A DNA stretch of 64,000 nucleotides from Methanomicrobium antiquum (GTDB taxonomy: Archaea; Halobacteriota; Methanomicrobia; Methanomicrobiales; Methanomicrobiaceae). Within the stretch, counting starts at the first letter, position 1; the number at the start of each line of letters is the position of its first letter. Positions 25,233 to 34,900 of this stretch are shown here, piece after piece. Location of the stretch: assembly GCF_029633915.1 (NCBI RefSeq), contig NZ_CP091092.1:62001-126000 (forward strand), given 5' to 3'. Under the pieces are notes generated by a model that saw only the letters and a program-made list of their open reading frames with translations, had not been told where the DNA came from and did no database searches. Both the position numbers and the translations under genes were made by a program.

Positions 25233-26669
25233 ATGTGCGGAATCGTTGGCATTGTCGATGCTGGCGGCGTCTCTTACCCGCTGTATTATGCCCTCTATGC
25301 TCTTCAGCACAGGGGGCAGGAAAGTGCGGGAATTACCACTTTTGACGGCAAAGCTCTTCATAAACACAAGGCTCAGGGGCTTGTTGCCGAAGTTTTCGAT
25401 GTTGATAGTTTATCAGGACTTTTGGGTAATGCAGGCATAGGCCATGTGCGCTATCCGACAACTGGTGAAAAAATACCGGAAAACATTCAGCCCTTCAATT
25501 TTACGTTTCAAAAGAAAAAAATCTCCATTGCACACAATGGAAATCTGACCAATACTCAGGATTTGCGGCGTGAATTTGAAGAAAGAGGACAGATATTCTG
25601 CACTTCTACAGATACCGAGGTTATAGGCAACATAATCGTTGACGAATTAAGGCATTCCAGTAGCATGCAGGACGCTGTTTTGGCATGCATGAAAAGGCTT
25701 GAAGGCTCTTATTCTGTTGTCGTTTTAATAGATGACAAGATATACGCATTTCGTGATCCGCTGGGAATACGTCCGCTTTGTCTTGGTAAGACGCCGGAAG
25801 GCTATATTGTATGCTCTGAGTCAGTTGCAGTGGATGCCTTAAATGGCGAGTTTATTCGTGATGTAAAACCCGGAGAGATGATAACAATCTCAAAGGAAGG
25901 AATAAAATGTGTCCAGATTGCGCAGGCATCCTGCTGTGGTTTTTGTATCTTTGAATATATCTATTTTGCACGTGCTGATTCTGTAATTGACGGACAACTT
26001 GTTTATGATGTAAGAAGAAGGATTGGAAAATCCCTGCATCTGGAAGCTCCTGTTGATGCTGATATTATATCTCCTGTGCCTGATTCCGGAACAGCACATG
26101 CAACGGGATATTCTGAAAGTTCAGGTATTCCTTTCCGTGAGGGTTTAATCAAAAACCGCTACATCGGCAGGACTTTTATTATGCCTAATCAGAAGGCCCG
26201 GGAGAACGCAGTCAGAATCAAACTGAATCCTGTAAAAAAGCATCTGAGAGATAAGTCTGTAGTCCTTGTCGATGATTCAATTGTCAGAGGAACAACCTCA
26301 AGAAGAATTATTGATCTTGTAGAGGACAATGGTGCAAAAGAGGTTCATATCAGAGTTGGTTCACCCCCTATAAAAGCGCCGTGTTATCTTGGCGTTGATA
26401 TGCCAACAAGAGAGGAGCTTATTGCACACAATCATTCATGTGATGAGGTCTGCAAAAAAATAGGTGCAACTTCTCTTCACCATATCTCAATTGAAGCGTT
26501 AATCCGTGCAACAGGACATGCACCTGAAGATCTCTGCACAGGATGCCTGACAGGTGTATATCCTCTAAAGATTGGCAATGAAAAAGCATGCACAAGACAC
26601 ATAGATTTTATCTCAGGAACATATCAGTCTGATTTAAAGACTTTTGGAAAGGAAGAGACAATAAAATAG
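25233..26669 (+). CDS. purF: Amidophosphoribosyltransferase
   Basis: A 478-residue enzyme that makes phosphoribosylamine from PRPP and glutamine, the first committed purine step. The N-terminal nucleophile Cys2 is in MCGIVGIVD (no propeptide), followed by the Ntn glutaminase domain (RGQESAGI, HVRYPTTG). The PRTase domain has the PRPP loop VVLVDDSIVRGTTSRR near residue 345. Cysteines near the C-terminus (CTGC) may bind an Fe-S cluster as in the Bacillus enzyme. It is probably co-transcribed with LSm and eL37. Confidence 0.96.
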   Translation: MCGIVGIVDAGGVSYPLYYALYALQHRGQESAGITTFDGKALHKHKAQGLVAEVFDVDSLSGLLGNAGIGHVRYPTTGEKIPENIQPFNFTFQKKKISIAHNGNLTNTQDLRREFEERGQIFCTSTDTEVIGNIIVDELRHSSSMQDAVLACMKRLEGSYSVVVLIDDKIYAFRDPLGIRPLCLGKTPEGYIVCSESVAVDALNGEFIRDVKPGEMITISKEGIKCVQIAQASCCGFCIFEYIYFARADSVIDGQLVYDVRRRIGKSLHLEAPVDADIISPVPDSGTAHATGYSESSGIPFREGLIKNRYIGRTFIMPNQKARENAVRIKLNPVKKHLRDKSVVLVDDSIVRGTTSRRIIDLVEDNGAKEVHIRVGSPPIKAPCYLGVDMPTREELIAHNHSCDEVCKKIGATSLHHISIEALIRATGHAPEDLCTGCLTGVYPLKIGNEKACTRHIDFISGTYQSDLKTFGKEETIK

Positions 26670-27076
26670 ACTTATATCAGGTTGAAAAGATGATAAACCC
26701 GGATATAAATCTTTCAGAAAAACTTTCATAAATCTTTTTAAAACTTTTTTTATCTGAATGAGGCATGAAATATTATGTTTTCATAAGCGTTTTCATAAAA
26801 AAGGAAACGGGCACATTTTTTCATGAATGTTTTATAGAGAAAGGTGTATAATTATAGAATACATCTACAACTGCCTGATATTGAAATCCTATTTGATTAT
26901 GAAAACTTTCAAATTGAGTCAGGAATTGTAAAAAAGAAAATAATTATTAATTCAAAAAGATTCAAAATTATAAAAGAATCAAAAATAAAAATTCAACAAT
27001 CATAATTTATAAAATTCATAATTTATAAAATTCATAATTTCAGAGTTTCAGAGAATTCATCCGGAGCAGTATAAAA
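26670..27076. other. Intergenic region upstream of the PKD surface protein
   Basis: No gene. Around 26763-26835 are degenerate CATGAAA and TTTCATGAATGTTTT words of the dispersed repeat. Between 27000 and 27045 the unit ATAATTTATAAAATTC is repeated two to three times before the start codon. Confidence 0.45.
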
Positions 27077-29185
27077 ATGCCAGAAACCAGATCAGTATTA
27101 CGCCTCTTTCTTCTGCTTATATCTATATGCATCATCGTGCCGCACAGTTTTGCACTTGAGTATTCAGTGCCCGGAAATACTGGTTATATAACAACGGACT
27201 GCACAATCCGCGGAAATACCGAAATATCTGGAAACAACGCCGCATGGGTTGAAATAGACGGATATTACCAGACGCTTGTTTTACATAATCTTAAAATGGG
27301 TGATGATACAAAAATATCGAAATCACGATATACTGAGTTTTTGCCTTCAATGTCAGACGAATTTTTAGTCTGGAGTACGAAGACAACAATCAATTCCCCT
27401 TCACAGATTGTGATGTATAATCTCTCTTCCAAAGAATATCTTTATGCCTCATATTATCCGGCAAATCAGGGAATGCCGGATTTATCCGGTGATTATCTTG
27501 TATGGCTTGACGGGCGCTACTTTGGGTTTACAAATATTTTTCTGAAAAACGTAAAAAACGGTGGCGAGGGTCTTTTTTGGGAGTCTAAGACGAGTGACAA
27601 GAAATCTTTGCAGGTAAATGACGGATATGTCTTCTGGGTGGAAAAGGACGTGTTATACAAAAGAGCAGTCTCCGGAGGAGTGCCTGAAGAATTGGAGGAA
27701 AATTTCAATTCAGACTTTTGTGTCTCTGATGGTAAAATCGTCTGGGATGAGAAGAGGAATGGCTTTTTAGTCGTTGTTATTCTTGATATAAAAAGCCGGC
27801 AAAAGACTGTTTTATCAGGAAACGGGTGGGACATAAAGCATCCGTATATTTCCGGTGATATTGTTGTATATGAAGACTGCAGGTCAGGTGATTCTGATAT
27901 ATATCTCTATGATTTAATCACCAAAACATCAGCAGTGGTGTGCAAAAAACAGGGAGATCAGGTATATCCAAAAATAGACGGATATAATTTAATCTGGACT
28001 GATAAAGCATTTTCATGCTCAAATATAAATTCGTTTGTTATTGATTCTCACGCTGAGCCTGAAATTTCGTTTTCTACCGGAGATTCGGTGACAGACGGTC
28101 TTGCCCCTCTGGAGGTTATGTTTTTTGGAGCATCGACACTGACTCCCGGATATTTTGTTGAATATCTCTGGGATTTTGGTGACGGGCAAACATCAAAAGA
28201 AGCAGCGCCGGTTCATACTTACATGAATCCGGGGAAATACAATGTTTCACTGACGGTCACAAACGAATTTGGAACAGATCTCTATACAATTCCTGACTGT
28301 ATAATAATCGGAGAACTACCAAAGATTGATTTCACATTTGAAGAGACAAAAGGCCTGTATCCGTTTACAACCAGATTCCACGAGGTTTCATCAGGTGATA
28401 TTGAAAGCAGGATGTGGGACTTTGGTGATGGAACAGGCTCTGTTCTTAGAAATCCGTATCATATCTTCAGGTATGCAGGACAATACACAGTAAGCCTGAC
28501 ACTTTCAAACAAATACGGTGAAGTCACAGAGATAAAGGAGAATCTGATTGATGTGGGTGGAGCGCCTGGTGCGGCGTTTGTCTACAGCTATGATGAAACC
28601 TCAACTGATGCACATCCGGTTGTAAAATTCATGGATGCTTCATCCGGAGATCCTGACTCCTGGCTATGGTATTTCGGTGATGAAACATTCTCAACAGAGC
28701 AGAATCCTGTTCATATCTACGAAAAGCCGGGAATGTATGATGTGAGCCTTAAGGTTTCAAACCGTTATGCTGAGGACATAAAGACTGAATATGGTGTAAT
28801 CCAGTCGAAAATATCGGAGTATCCTCTTGAAGAATTAATGATTGTTCCAAATGAGGCAGGTTTTATCCCCGGTGATACCATGCAGTTTGTTGCGGCGGCT
28901 AAGGATTCGTCCGGACAGACAAGACTGATAAATCCAAAATGGAGTATTTCTAATAAAACAGTTGCAATAATTGACGGATTTGGAACTATCACTGCGATTA
29001 ATATTGGAACAGCTGTTGTTACAGCAGAATATGAAGATATATCAGCAGTTTCTCTGATTGAGGTGGGGGCAAAGAACTATGCGCGCAGTAGTGCTCTCCC
29101 TGCACTTGTAATGACAGATATTCCGGAGGAGCTGAATGAGGATACAAAGAAGCTAATTCGTATCTTTTATCGCAGTTCTGATTAA
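27077..29185 (+). CDS. Secreted beta-propeller/PKD-domain surface protein
   Basis: 702 residues. A signal peptide (1-26) leads to a repetitive region with TolB-like propeller blades (about 30-330; GDYLVWLDGRY, GDIVVYEDCRSGDSDIYLYDL). Three PKD domains follow (about 335-590), each with the WDFGDG or WYFGDE core and a YxxPGxYxVSLxVxN strand. A bacterial Ig-like (BIG2) domain is at about 600-680 (AVTAEYEDISAVSLIEV). No membrane anchor is visible at the C-terminus. Such proteins are cell-surface adhesins or envelope components in methanogens. The gene is monocistronic. Confidence 0.88.
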   Translation: MPETRSVLRLFLLLISICIIVPHSFALEYSVPGNTGYITTDCTIRGNTEISGNNAAWVEIDGYYQTLVLHNLKMGDDTKISKSRYTEFLPSMSDEFLVWSTKTTINSPSQIVMYNLSSKEYLYASYYPANQGMPDLSGDYLVWLDGRYFGFTNIFLKNVKNGGEGLFWESKTSDKKSLQVNDGYVFWVEKDVLYKRAVSGGVPEELEENFNSDFCVSDGKIVWDEKRNGFLVVVILDIKSRQKTVLSGNGWDIKHPYISGDIVVYEDCRSGDSDIYLYDLITKTSAVVCKKQGDQVYPKIDGYNLIWTDKAFSCSNINSFVIDSHAEPEISFSTGDSVTDGLAPLEVMFFGASTLTPGYFVEYLWDFGDGQTSKEAAPVHTYMNPGKYNVSLTVTNEFGTDLYTIPDCIIIGELPKIDFTFEETKGLYPFTTRFHEVSSGDIESRMWDFGDGTGSVLRNPYHIFRYAGQYTVSLTLSNKYGEVTEIKENLIDVGGAPGAAFVYSYDETSTDAHPVVKFMDASSGDPDSWLWYFGDETFSTEQNPVHIYEKPGMYDVSLKVSNRYAEDIKTEYGVIQSKISEYPLEELMIVPNEAGFIPGDTMQFVAAAKDSSGQTRLINPKWSISNKTVAIIDGFGTITAINIGTAVVTAEYEDISAVSLIEVGAKNYARSSALPALVMTDIPEELNEDTKKLIRIFYRSSD

Positions 29186-29228
29186 AAACTAATTACAAAA
29201 ATCCAAATTTATTATACATTTTTATTAT

Positions 29229-29262
29229 GCATCAAAGTTACTTCGTAACTTACATGAAAAAT
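29229..29262 (+). repeat. Dispersed palindromic repeat, copy 7 (truncated)
   Basis: Contains the AAAGTTACTTCGTAACTT hairpin and TTACATGAAAA but lacks the distal CATGAAATATATTTTCATGG part. It lies about 45 bases after the PKD protein stop. Confidence 0.7.
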
Positions 29263-29404
29263 CAGATATTTTTTGGCATGTAAAATAAAAATTAAAAAAA
29301 AGAGTTCTCAATATTTTTTGTGCTATTGCCTGTTGTAACATTTACTGGTTTTACATGAGACAGTGATAAAAGAGTGCATTGAAAAATGTATCAAAAATAG
29401 TAAC

Positions 29405-29500
29405 TTTTGTGATGTAAAACCATAATTGGCTACATTTGTGATAAAATCATAATTGCCATTATAGACTCCTGCAACATTGTGATTAAAAACAATAACTGCT
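29405..29500 (+). repeat. Three degenerate direct repeats around TTTGTGAT-AAAA-CATAATTG
   Basis: The words TTTGTGATGTAAAACCATAA, TTTGTGATAAAATCATAATT and TTGTGATTAAAAACAATAA recur at 30-50 base intervals. No gene covers them. They could be protein-binding sites or decayed tandem DNA; they lie about 70 bases from the 3' end of the tRNA gene. Confidence 0.5.
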
Positions 29501-29571
29501 CAAATGAATGGTTAAACAAACGATGCTCAAATAAACTTTTAAAAAACTCAAACAAAAAAGCCACTTTTTAG

Positions 29572-29646
29572 TAGCGAGGAATGGATTTGAACCATCGATC
29601 TACGGGTTATGAGCCCGCCGGGATTTCCTGACTACCCCACCTCGCT
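29572..29646 (-). tRNA. Initiator tRNA-Met (CAU)
   Basis: A 75-base cloverleaf. The acceptor stem is AGCGAGG/CCTCGCT with discriminator A; the anticodon loop is CTCATAA; the T loop is GG-TTCAAAT-CC. The first pair is A1-U72 and the anticodon stem ends in three G-C pairs (GGG/CCC), both hallmarks of archaeal initiator tRNA. No encoded CCA follows and no intron is seen. A TATA-like AATTATATACG on the minus strand lies about 35 bases upstream (29677-29690). Confidence 0.93.
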
Positions 29647-29822
29647 TCGTGTGCTATATTAGGTTGTATCCAAAACGTATATAATTTGTGATATTACTGT
29701 ATGGGAGATTCAGCGTTTTTAATCAGTTTTTTATGAATATAGGCTATTGAGTCAGTTTTTTTCAAAGTCTGAATGAGATGCATTCATAAACATTTTAAAT
29801 TGATTTTACCAATCAGATAATA

Positions 29823-30266
29823 ATGGCAGACAATAATTTTGCAGATGATGCAGAGGATACAAATATTTTGGATGATGAATTATCACAACTTCGAAAACAG
29901 AGGCTTTTGGATATTGAAAAAAGACTTATGAAAGATGAGGATTGCAGTGTCACTTCTATAAATGACCTCACATTCAGAGAGTTTGTAAAGATTAACAAAC
30001 ACGTGGTTGTCGATATGTGGGCGGAATGGTGCGGGCCGTGCAGAAGGGTTGCACCTGTGATTGAGGAACTTTCTGAGGAATTCTGTGGTCAGGTTTCATT
30101 TGCAAAATGCAATACTGATGAAAGTCCTTCTATCACAAATGAATTAATGATAACTGCGATTCCAACTCTGCTTTTCTTCTCCGGCGGAGAAATTTGTGAC
30201 AGGCTTGCAGGCGCATATCCAAAAGAGAATCTTAAAGCGAGAATTATCTCGGCATTTCAGCTTTAA
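29823..30266 (+). CDS. Thioredoxin with N-terminal extension
   Basis: 147 residues. A charged N-terminal extension of about 45 residues is followed by a full thioredoxin domain with WAEWCGPCRRVAP and the cis-Pro loop ITAIPTLLFF. It acts as a cytoplasmic disulfide reductase. The extension (DDELSQLRKQRLLDIEKRL) resembles the N-terminus of small DNA-binding proteins of the PDCD5 type; whether it adds a function is unknown. The reductase at 6.9 kb could be a partner. Confidence 0.92.
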   Translation: MADNNFADDAEDTNILDDELSQLRKQRLLDIEKRLMKDEDCSVTSINDLTFREFVKINKHVVVDMWAEWCGPCRRVAPVIEELSEEFCGQVSFAKCNTDESPSITNELMITAIPTLLFFSGGEICDRLAGAYPKENLKARIISAFQL

Positions 30267-30653
<387 letters not shown>

Positions 30654-30992
30654 TCATTTTGAGTTGAATCTCTCGCTGTGATTTATCTTTGCGGCCATTA
30701 TAAAATCATTTTTTGTGATGCCCCCGCTTGAGTAGGTGTACCATGAGATTGTAAGTATAGATTCTTTTTCAATTTTAAGGTCAGGGAAATGGCCTTCTCT
30801 CTTGCAGAGATCATTTAGCTCGTTTATGAAGGAAACACATCCGTCAAAATCTTCCTGTTCATATGTGCGTTGCAGTCTGTTCTCAACAACCGTCCAGCCG
30901 GGAACTTTCTTCAGATATTCAAGTATTTCTTTCCTTGTGAGAGGTGAAACCCTGCTGATTTCAGGATTACATCTTTCTGTACTCAATTCCAT
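30654..30992 (-). CDS. Pterin-4a-carbinolamine dehydratase-like protein
   Basis: A 112-residue protein of the PCD/DCoH family. The typical motif region reads KREGHFPDLKI followed by SWYTYSSGGITKNDF. In classical enzymes the signature is HHPxW and THxxGLT; here one His is retained in GHFPD, but the later His is Tyr (TYSSGG). Full dehydratase activity is therefore uncertain. Methanogens use tetrahydromethanopterin, so a pterin-related role is possible. It is transcribed divergently from porC. Confidence 0.8.
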   Translation of the reverse strand: MELSTERCNPEISRVSPLTRKEILEYLKKVPGWTVVENRLQRTYEQEDFDGCVSFINELNDLCKREGHFPDLKIEKESILTISWYTYSSGGITKNDFIMAAKINHSERFNSK

Positions 30993-31041
30993 TGTTTAAT
31001 CATTGCTGTCATAATAATAAAAGTTTTTAGAAGAAAGCTTT

Positions 31042-31061
31042 TTTTCGTCATTGAACGAAAA
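31042..31061. promoter_or_regulatory. Inverted repeat upstream of por operon, site 1
   Basis: TTTTCGT-CATTGA-ACGAAAA is a perfect 7 bp inverted repeat with a 6-base spacer. It lies between the divergent carbinolamine dehydratase gene and porC, with the same TTTTCG/CGAAAA half-sites as site 2. Confidence 0.5.
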
Positions 31062-31115
31062 TATAAGTGCTGTTTTTTAAATAGTCTTTGAATATATCGT
31101 ATTTTCTAAAAAATT

Positions 31116-31135
31116 ATTTTCGACATAACGAAAAT
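31116..31135. promoter_or_regulatory. Inverted repeat upstream of por operon, site 2
   Basis: ATTTTCG-ACATAA-CGAAAAT is a perfect 7 bp inverted repeat with a 6-base spacer. It lies 28-40 bases upstream of the porC start region and next to an AT-rich TATA-like stretch. It is a candidate operator for porCDAB. Confidence 0.55.
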
Positions 31136-31174
31136 TCTTAATAAATAATCATTATAAATTAAATGGGGATTTTT

Positions 31175-31717
31175 TTGAGAGAACTTAGAATACATGGAAG
31201 AGGCGGTCAGGGTTCGGTAACAGCTGCTGAGCTCATAGCAACGGCTGCATTCAACAGTAATATATATTCGCAGGCTTTTCCTGCGTTTGGTGTCGAAAGA
31301 AGAGGAGCACCTGTCACAGCATTTGTCCGTTTTGATGACAAAAAAATCCGGCTTAGAAGCCAGATATATGAGCCTGATTACATAATTGTTCAGGACAGCA
31401 CGTTAATCAGGGACGTGGATGTCTTTGGCGGCCTAAAAGAAGGCGGCATTGCAATAATCAATACAGAAAAAGATATTCCTGACATTCCTGAGGGAATTAA
31501 GGTCATAAAGATTGACGCAACCAAAATTGCGCTTGAAGTCCTTGGACTTCCTATTGAAAATACAACTCTTATGGGTGCGTTTGCCGCCGCAACCGGAGAG
31601 ATAGAATTAGACGCATTAAAAGAGGCATTAAAGGAAAGATTCCCTTCTGCTCTCGCTGAAAAGAATATTAAAGCCGCGGAAACAGCCTACAACAAAGTAA
31701 AGGGAGGAGATATATAA
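31175..31717 (+). CDS. porC: Pyruvate:ferredoxin oxidoreductase gamma subunit
   Basis: About 180 residues. The N-terminal RELRIHGRGGQGSVTAAELIA and the AFPAFGVERRGAPVTAF segment are diagnostic of the 2-oxoacid oxidoreductase gamma family. The enzyme interconverts pyruvate plus CoA with acetyl-CoA, CO2 and reduced ferredoxin; in methanogens it mainly runs toward pyruvate. The TTG at 31175 matches homologue N-termini and has GGGG six bases upstream. An ATG four codons earlier (31163) is possible but has no ribosome site. The TAATG stop/start overlap couples it to porD. Confidence 0.93.
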   Translation: MRELRIHGRGGQGSVTAAELIATAAFNSNIYSQAFPAFGVERRGAPVTAFVRFDDKKIRLRSQIYEPDYIIVQDSTLIRDVDVFGGLKEGGIAIINTEKDIPDIPEGIKVIKIDATKIALEVLGLPIENTTLMGAFAAATGEIELDALKEALKERFPSALAEKNIKAAETAYNKVKGGDI

Positions 31718-31977
31718 TGCCGCTTAATCCCGGAGCAACCAGCGCGCCAGGTCGTGCAAGAGATAATAAAACTGGTTCATGGCGTGTGTTCAAACCGGAG
31801 TTTTCCAACGAAAAATGTAACAAATGCGGCACATGCATGCTTCTCTGCCCTGAAGTATGTATTGATGAGGATAAGGACGGTTATCCTGTTGTTGACTATG
31901 ACTACTGCAAAGGATGTGGTCTTTGTGCAGAGGAATGCCCTAAAGATGCAATTGAGATGAAAAAGGAGGAGAAATAA
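31717..31977 (+). CDS. porD: Pyruvate:ferredoxin oxidoreductase delta subunit
   Basis: An 86-residue ferredoxin-like subunit with two 4Fe-4S motifs, CNKCGTCMLLCPEVC and CKGCGLCAEECPKD. It passes electrons from the catalytic PorAB to ferredoxin. It overlaps porC and porA by one base at each end (TAATG), the tight coupling usual for porCDAB. Confidence 0.95.
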   Translation: MPLNPGATSAPGRARDNKTGSWRVFKPEFSNEKCNKCGTCMLLCPEVCIDEDKDGYPVVDYDYCKGCGLCAEECPKDAIEMKKEEK

Positions 31978-33137
31978 TGCTTCAGATAACAGAAGGATCA
32001 CACGCTGTCGCAGAGGCAGTAAGGCTTTGCCGCCCGCAGGTGGTATCTGCATACCCGATTACACCGCAGACACATATCGTTGAGCGGCTTGCAGAGATGG
32101 TTGCAGAAGGTGACCTTGACGGCGAATACATCTGTGTGGAAAGTGAGTTTTCCGCTCTTTCATCCTGTCTTGGTGCGGCCGCCGCAGGCTCAAGGGTATA
32201 CTCCGCAACAACATCACAGGGTCTTGCATTTATGGCTGAAGTTGTATTCAATGTTGCAGGTATGAGACAGCCTGTAATAATGACCATTGCAAACCGTGCA
32301 ATGGGAGCACCCCTAAACATCTGGAATGACCAGCAGGACTCGTTATTCCTGCGTGATTCCGGCTGGATGCAGTTTTATGCGGAAGATGCACAGGAAGCAT
32401 CTGATCTTCATTTCCTTGCATATAAGGTTGCAGAAAAGCATGATATTCTTCTGCCGGCATTTGTCTGCTTTGACGGATTTATTCTGTCTCATACATTTGA
32501 GCCTGTTGATATCCCCTCCCAGGAAGAGATTGATGCATATCTTCCGGCATTTGATCCGCTCTACAAGCTTGACTGCAAAAATCCTATGTCATTTGGAATG
32601 TATGCCACACCTGATTATTATCAGGAGTTCAGATATGAGATAAACGCGGCAATGGTGCGGGCAAAAAAAGCTTTTCGTGAGGCAGGACGCGAGTTTAAGG
32701 AACAGTTTGGACGTGACTATTCAGGTCTTGTGGAAGGCTACAGGCTTGAGGATGCAGATACTGCAATTGTTGCGATGGGCTCTATCTGCGGAACAATTAA
32801 GGATGCAATTGATGAGATGAGAGATGCAGGTGAAAAGGTTGGTCTTTTAAAGATTCGTTCATTCCGCCCGTTCCCTGCAGAGGATGTAAGAGAAGCACTA
32901 AAAGGCGTTTCCCAGATAGCTGTTCTTGAGAAGAATTTAAACATCGGTTCAAGAATGCTCGGCGCAGTCGGCCTTGAGATAAAGGATGCAGTCTATAAGT
33001 CAGGAACACCTGTATTTTCATATGTAGGCGGTCTTGGCGGTCGTGACATAAGGAAAAAGGATATAAAACAGCTTGCTGAATGGGCACGCCAGGGCAGAAA
33101 TGACTGTTTCTTTGGTCTTCGTGAGGAGTTGTTATAA
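31977..33137 (+). CDS. porA: Pyruvate:ferredoxin oxidoreductase alpha subunit
   Basis: A 386-residue subunit carrying domains I and II of the pyruvate oxidoreductase. The N-terminal TEGSHAVAEAVRLCRP and SAYPITPQTHIVE are family signatures, as are the CVESEFSALSSCLGAAAAG and ATTSQGLAFMAEV segments that line the TPP site. The C-terminal transketolase-like domain includes VGLLKIRSFRPFPAED. The pyruvate-type rather than branched-chain assignment rests on these and on gene order. Confidence 0.95.
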   Translation: MLQITEGSHAVAEAVRLCRPQVVSAYPITPQTHIVERLAEMVAEGDLDGEYICVESEFSALSSCLGAAAAGSRVYSATTSQGLAFMAEVVFNVAGMRQPVIMTIANRAMGAPLNIWNDQQDSLFLRDSGWMQFYAEDAQEASDLHFLAYKVAEKHDILLPAFVCFDGFILSHTFEPVDIPSQEEIDAYLPAFDPLYKLDCKNPMSFGMYATPDYYQEFRYEINAAMVRAKKAFREAGREFKEQFGRDYSGLVEGYRLEDADTAIVAMGSICGTIKDAIDEMRDAGEKVGLLKIRSFRPFPAEDVREALKGVSQIAVLEKNLNIGSRMLGAVGLEIKDAVYKSGTPVFSYVGGLGGRDIRKKDIKQLAEWARQGRNDCFFGLREELL

Positions 33138-34034
33138 ATGGCAGAAAATACCTGTGAACTTTTTGATTCCGGACATCGTGCATGTGGAGGATGCGGTCCT
33201 GCACTTGCCGCAAAGCTGATAACCCGTGCGGCAGGTCCCAAGACAATTATTGCAACAGCAACAGGATGTATGGAGGTTTTTTCAACACCGTATCCGGAGA
33301 CAGCATGGAAGACACCATGGATACATTCGCTCTTCCAGAATTCTGCGGCGGTTGCATCAGGAATTGAGGCATCGCTTAAAAGACAGGGAAGAGATGATGA
33401 AAAAGTAGTGGTTATCGCCGGTGACGGTGCTACTTTTGATATCGGAATTTTATGCATAAGCGGTTTGTTTGAACGTGGTCATGATGTCACATATATCTGC
33501 TATGATAACGAGGCATACATGAACACCGGCATTCAGCGTTCAGGTGCAACACCATATGATGCAGATACTACAACAAGCCCGGCAGGAAAGTATTCAACCG
33601 GAAATAAAAGACCTAAAAAAGATATTCCTGCAATTCTTGTCGCACATGGAAGTCCGTATGTTGCAACAACCTCTGTTTCAACACCAAAGGATTTAATGGA
33701 CAAGGTAAAACGTGCAATCGCAACTCCGGGACCCTGTTACATTCAGGTTCATACACCATGCTGTACAGGCTGGGGCTTTGACGGCTGTAAGACAATGGAG
33801 ATTGGAAAGATGGCGCTGAACAGTGGTCTGTGGGTAAACTATGAGATTGTTGACGGCGTACTTGAAAAATCAAGGAAGGTAAAACGTGTTCCTGTCGATG
33901 ATTACCTAAAAGCACAGAAAAGATTCCGCCATCTTTTCAGGCCTGAGGTAAACACAGAGGAGATTGCAAAGATTCAGGCAATCGCTGATAAGAACGCTGA
34001 AAAATATGGAATAGATATCAAACCAAAGAAATAA
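33138..34034 (+). CDS. porB: Pyruvate:ferredoxin oxidoreductase beta subunit
   Basis: A 298-residue TPP-binding subunit. CGGCGPALAAKLI near the N-terminus, with further conserved Cys residues (ATGCMEVFS, and CCTGWGFDGCKT near 215), fits the proximal 4Fe-4S cluster. GDGATFDIG followed by about 25 residues and NEAYMNTGIQRSG is the TPP-Mg motif. It is the last gene of the operon; AT-rich DNA with a T-run follows. Confidence 0.95.
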   Translation: MAENTCELFDSGHRACGGCGPALAAKLITRAAGPKTIIATATGCMEVFSTPYPETAWKTPWIHSLFQNSAAVASGIEASLKRQGRDDEKVVVIAGDGATFDIGILCISGLFERGHDVTYICYDNEAYMNTGIQRSGATPYDADTTTSPAGKYSTGNKRPKKDIPAILVAHGSPYVATTSVSTPKDLMDKVKRAIATPGPCYIQVHTPCCTGWGFDGCKTMEIGKMALNSGLWVNYEIVDGVLEKSRKVKRVPVDDYLKAQKRFRHLFRPEVNTEEIAKIQAIADKNAEKYGIDIKPKK

Positions 34035-34246
34035 TTTTAAAAATTTAAAAAATTTAAAAGAATTAAACAAAAAAACCGGCATAATAAACTATAAAAATAA
34101 AATATAATATTAAAAAGAAAAGTTGAATACAAAAATCCCCCTGATTTTCTTTTTTCCTGAATTTATAATGAACTTTACTTCACTCAATATTTCTAAAACA
34201 CTTATTTTTTTCAATAAGGGAGGCAAATAATTAATGGAGAAGTCAT

Positions 34247-34900
34247 ATGAAAATACAACACCTGATACTTGCATTAATAGTTTCATCCGCACTTTGCGGC
34301 TTTGCAACGGCAGAAAATGAAACAGCTATCTCTATTGAGAATATTGCAGACAATAAAATTGCACTCTACAATCAGGCAACTGATCTTGCATATGAGGGGA
34401 ATTACAATGATTCTCTCGTAATGCTTGACAGGGCATTGGAAATAGACCCTGAATTTACTCTTGCATATGTATCAAAAGCCGGAATATTGCTGGTTAAAGG
34501 AGACATTTCAGGAGCACTTGAGGCATCAGAGACTGCAACTTCACTCAATCCAAATCAGGCTGACGCATGGGTATGCAAATCAAGTGCTTTAATTTCGCTT
34601 GGAAGATATGAGGAGGGAATTGATTCTGCCAAAAAAGCGCTTGAGATTGATAAAAATTACTTTGAAGCCTGGATTAACCTTGCAACTGCATATGAAAAAC
34701 TTGGTGACTATAAAGAACAATTAAAAGCCTCAGAAGAGGCATTAAAGATTGATCCGGAAAATATCCTGGCGCTTGCGAGTAAGGAAAAAGCAGAAAAGAT
34801 GCTTGCCATAAATCCGCAGGAGTCTCCGATGACGCCATTTTTAGCCGTTTTTGGAATATCTGCGGTTTTAATAGCGATCTTTAAAAGAAGAGAAAATTAG
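34247..34900 (+). CDS. Secreted/membrane-anchored TPR protein
   Basis: 217 residues. A signal peptide (1-22) is followed by about four tetratricopeptide repeats (35-180; ALEIDPEFTLAYVSKAG, ALEIDKNYFEAWINLATAYEKLG). A C-terminal hydrophobic helix with a basic end follows (PFLAVFGISAVLIAIFKRREN). The tail looks like the sorting or anchoring signals of archaeal surface proteins. It is a protein-interaction scaffold on the outer face; the partner is unknown. Confidence 0.86.
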   Translation: MKIQHLILALIVSSALCGFATAENETAISIENIADNKIALYNQATDLAYEGNYNDSLVMLDRALEIDPEFTLAYVSKAGILLVKGDISGALEASETATSLNPNQADAWVCKSSALISLGRYEEGIDSAKKALEIDKNYFEAWINLATAYEKLGDYKEQLKASEEALKIDPENILALASKEKAEKMLAINPQESPMTPFLAVFGISAVLIAIFKRREN

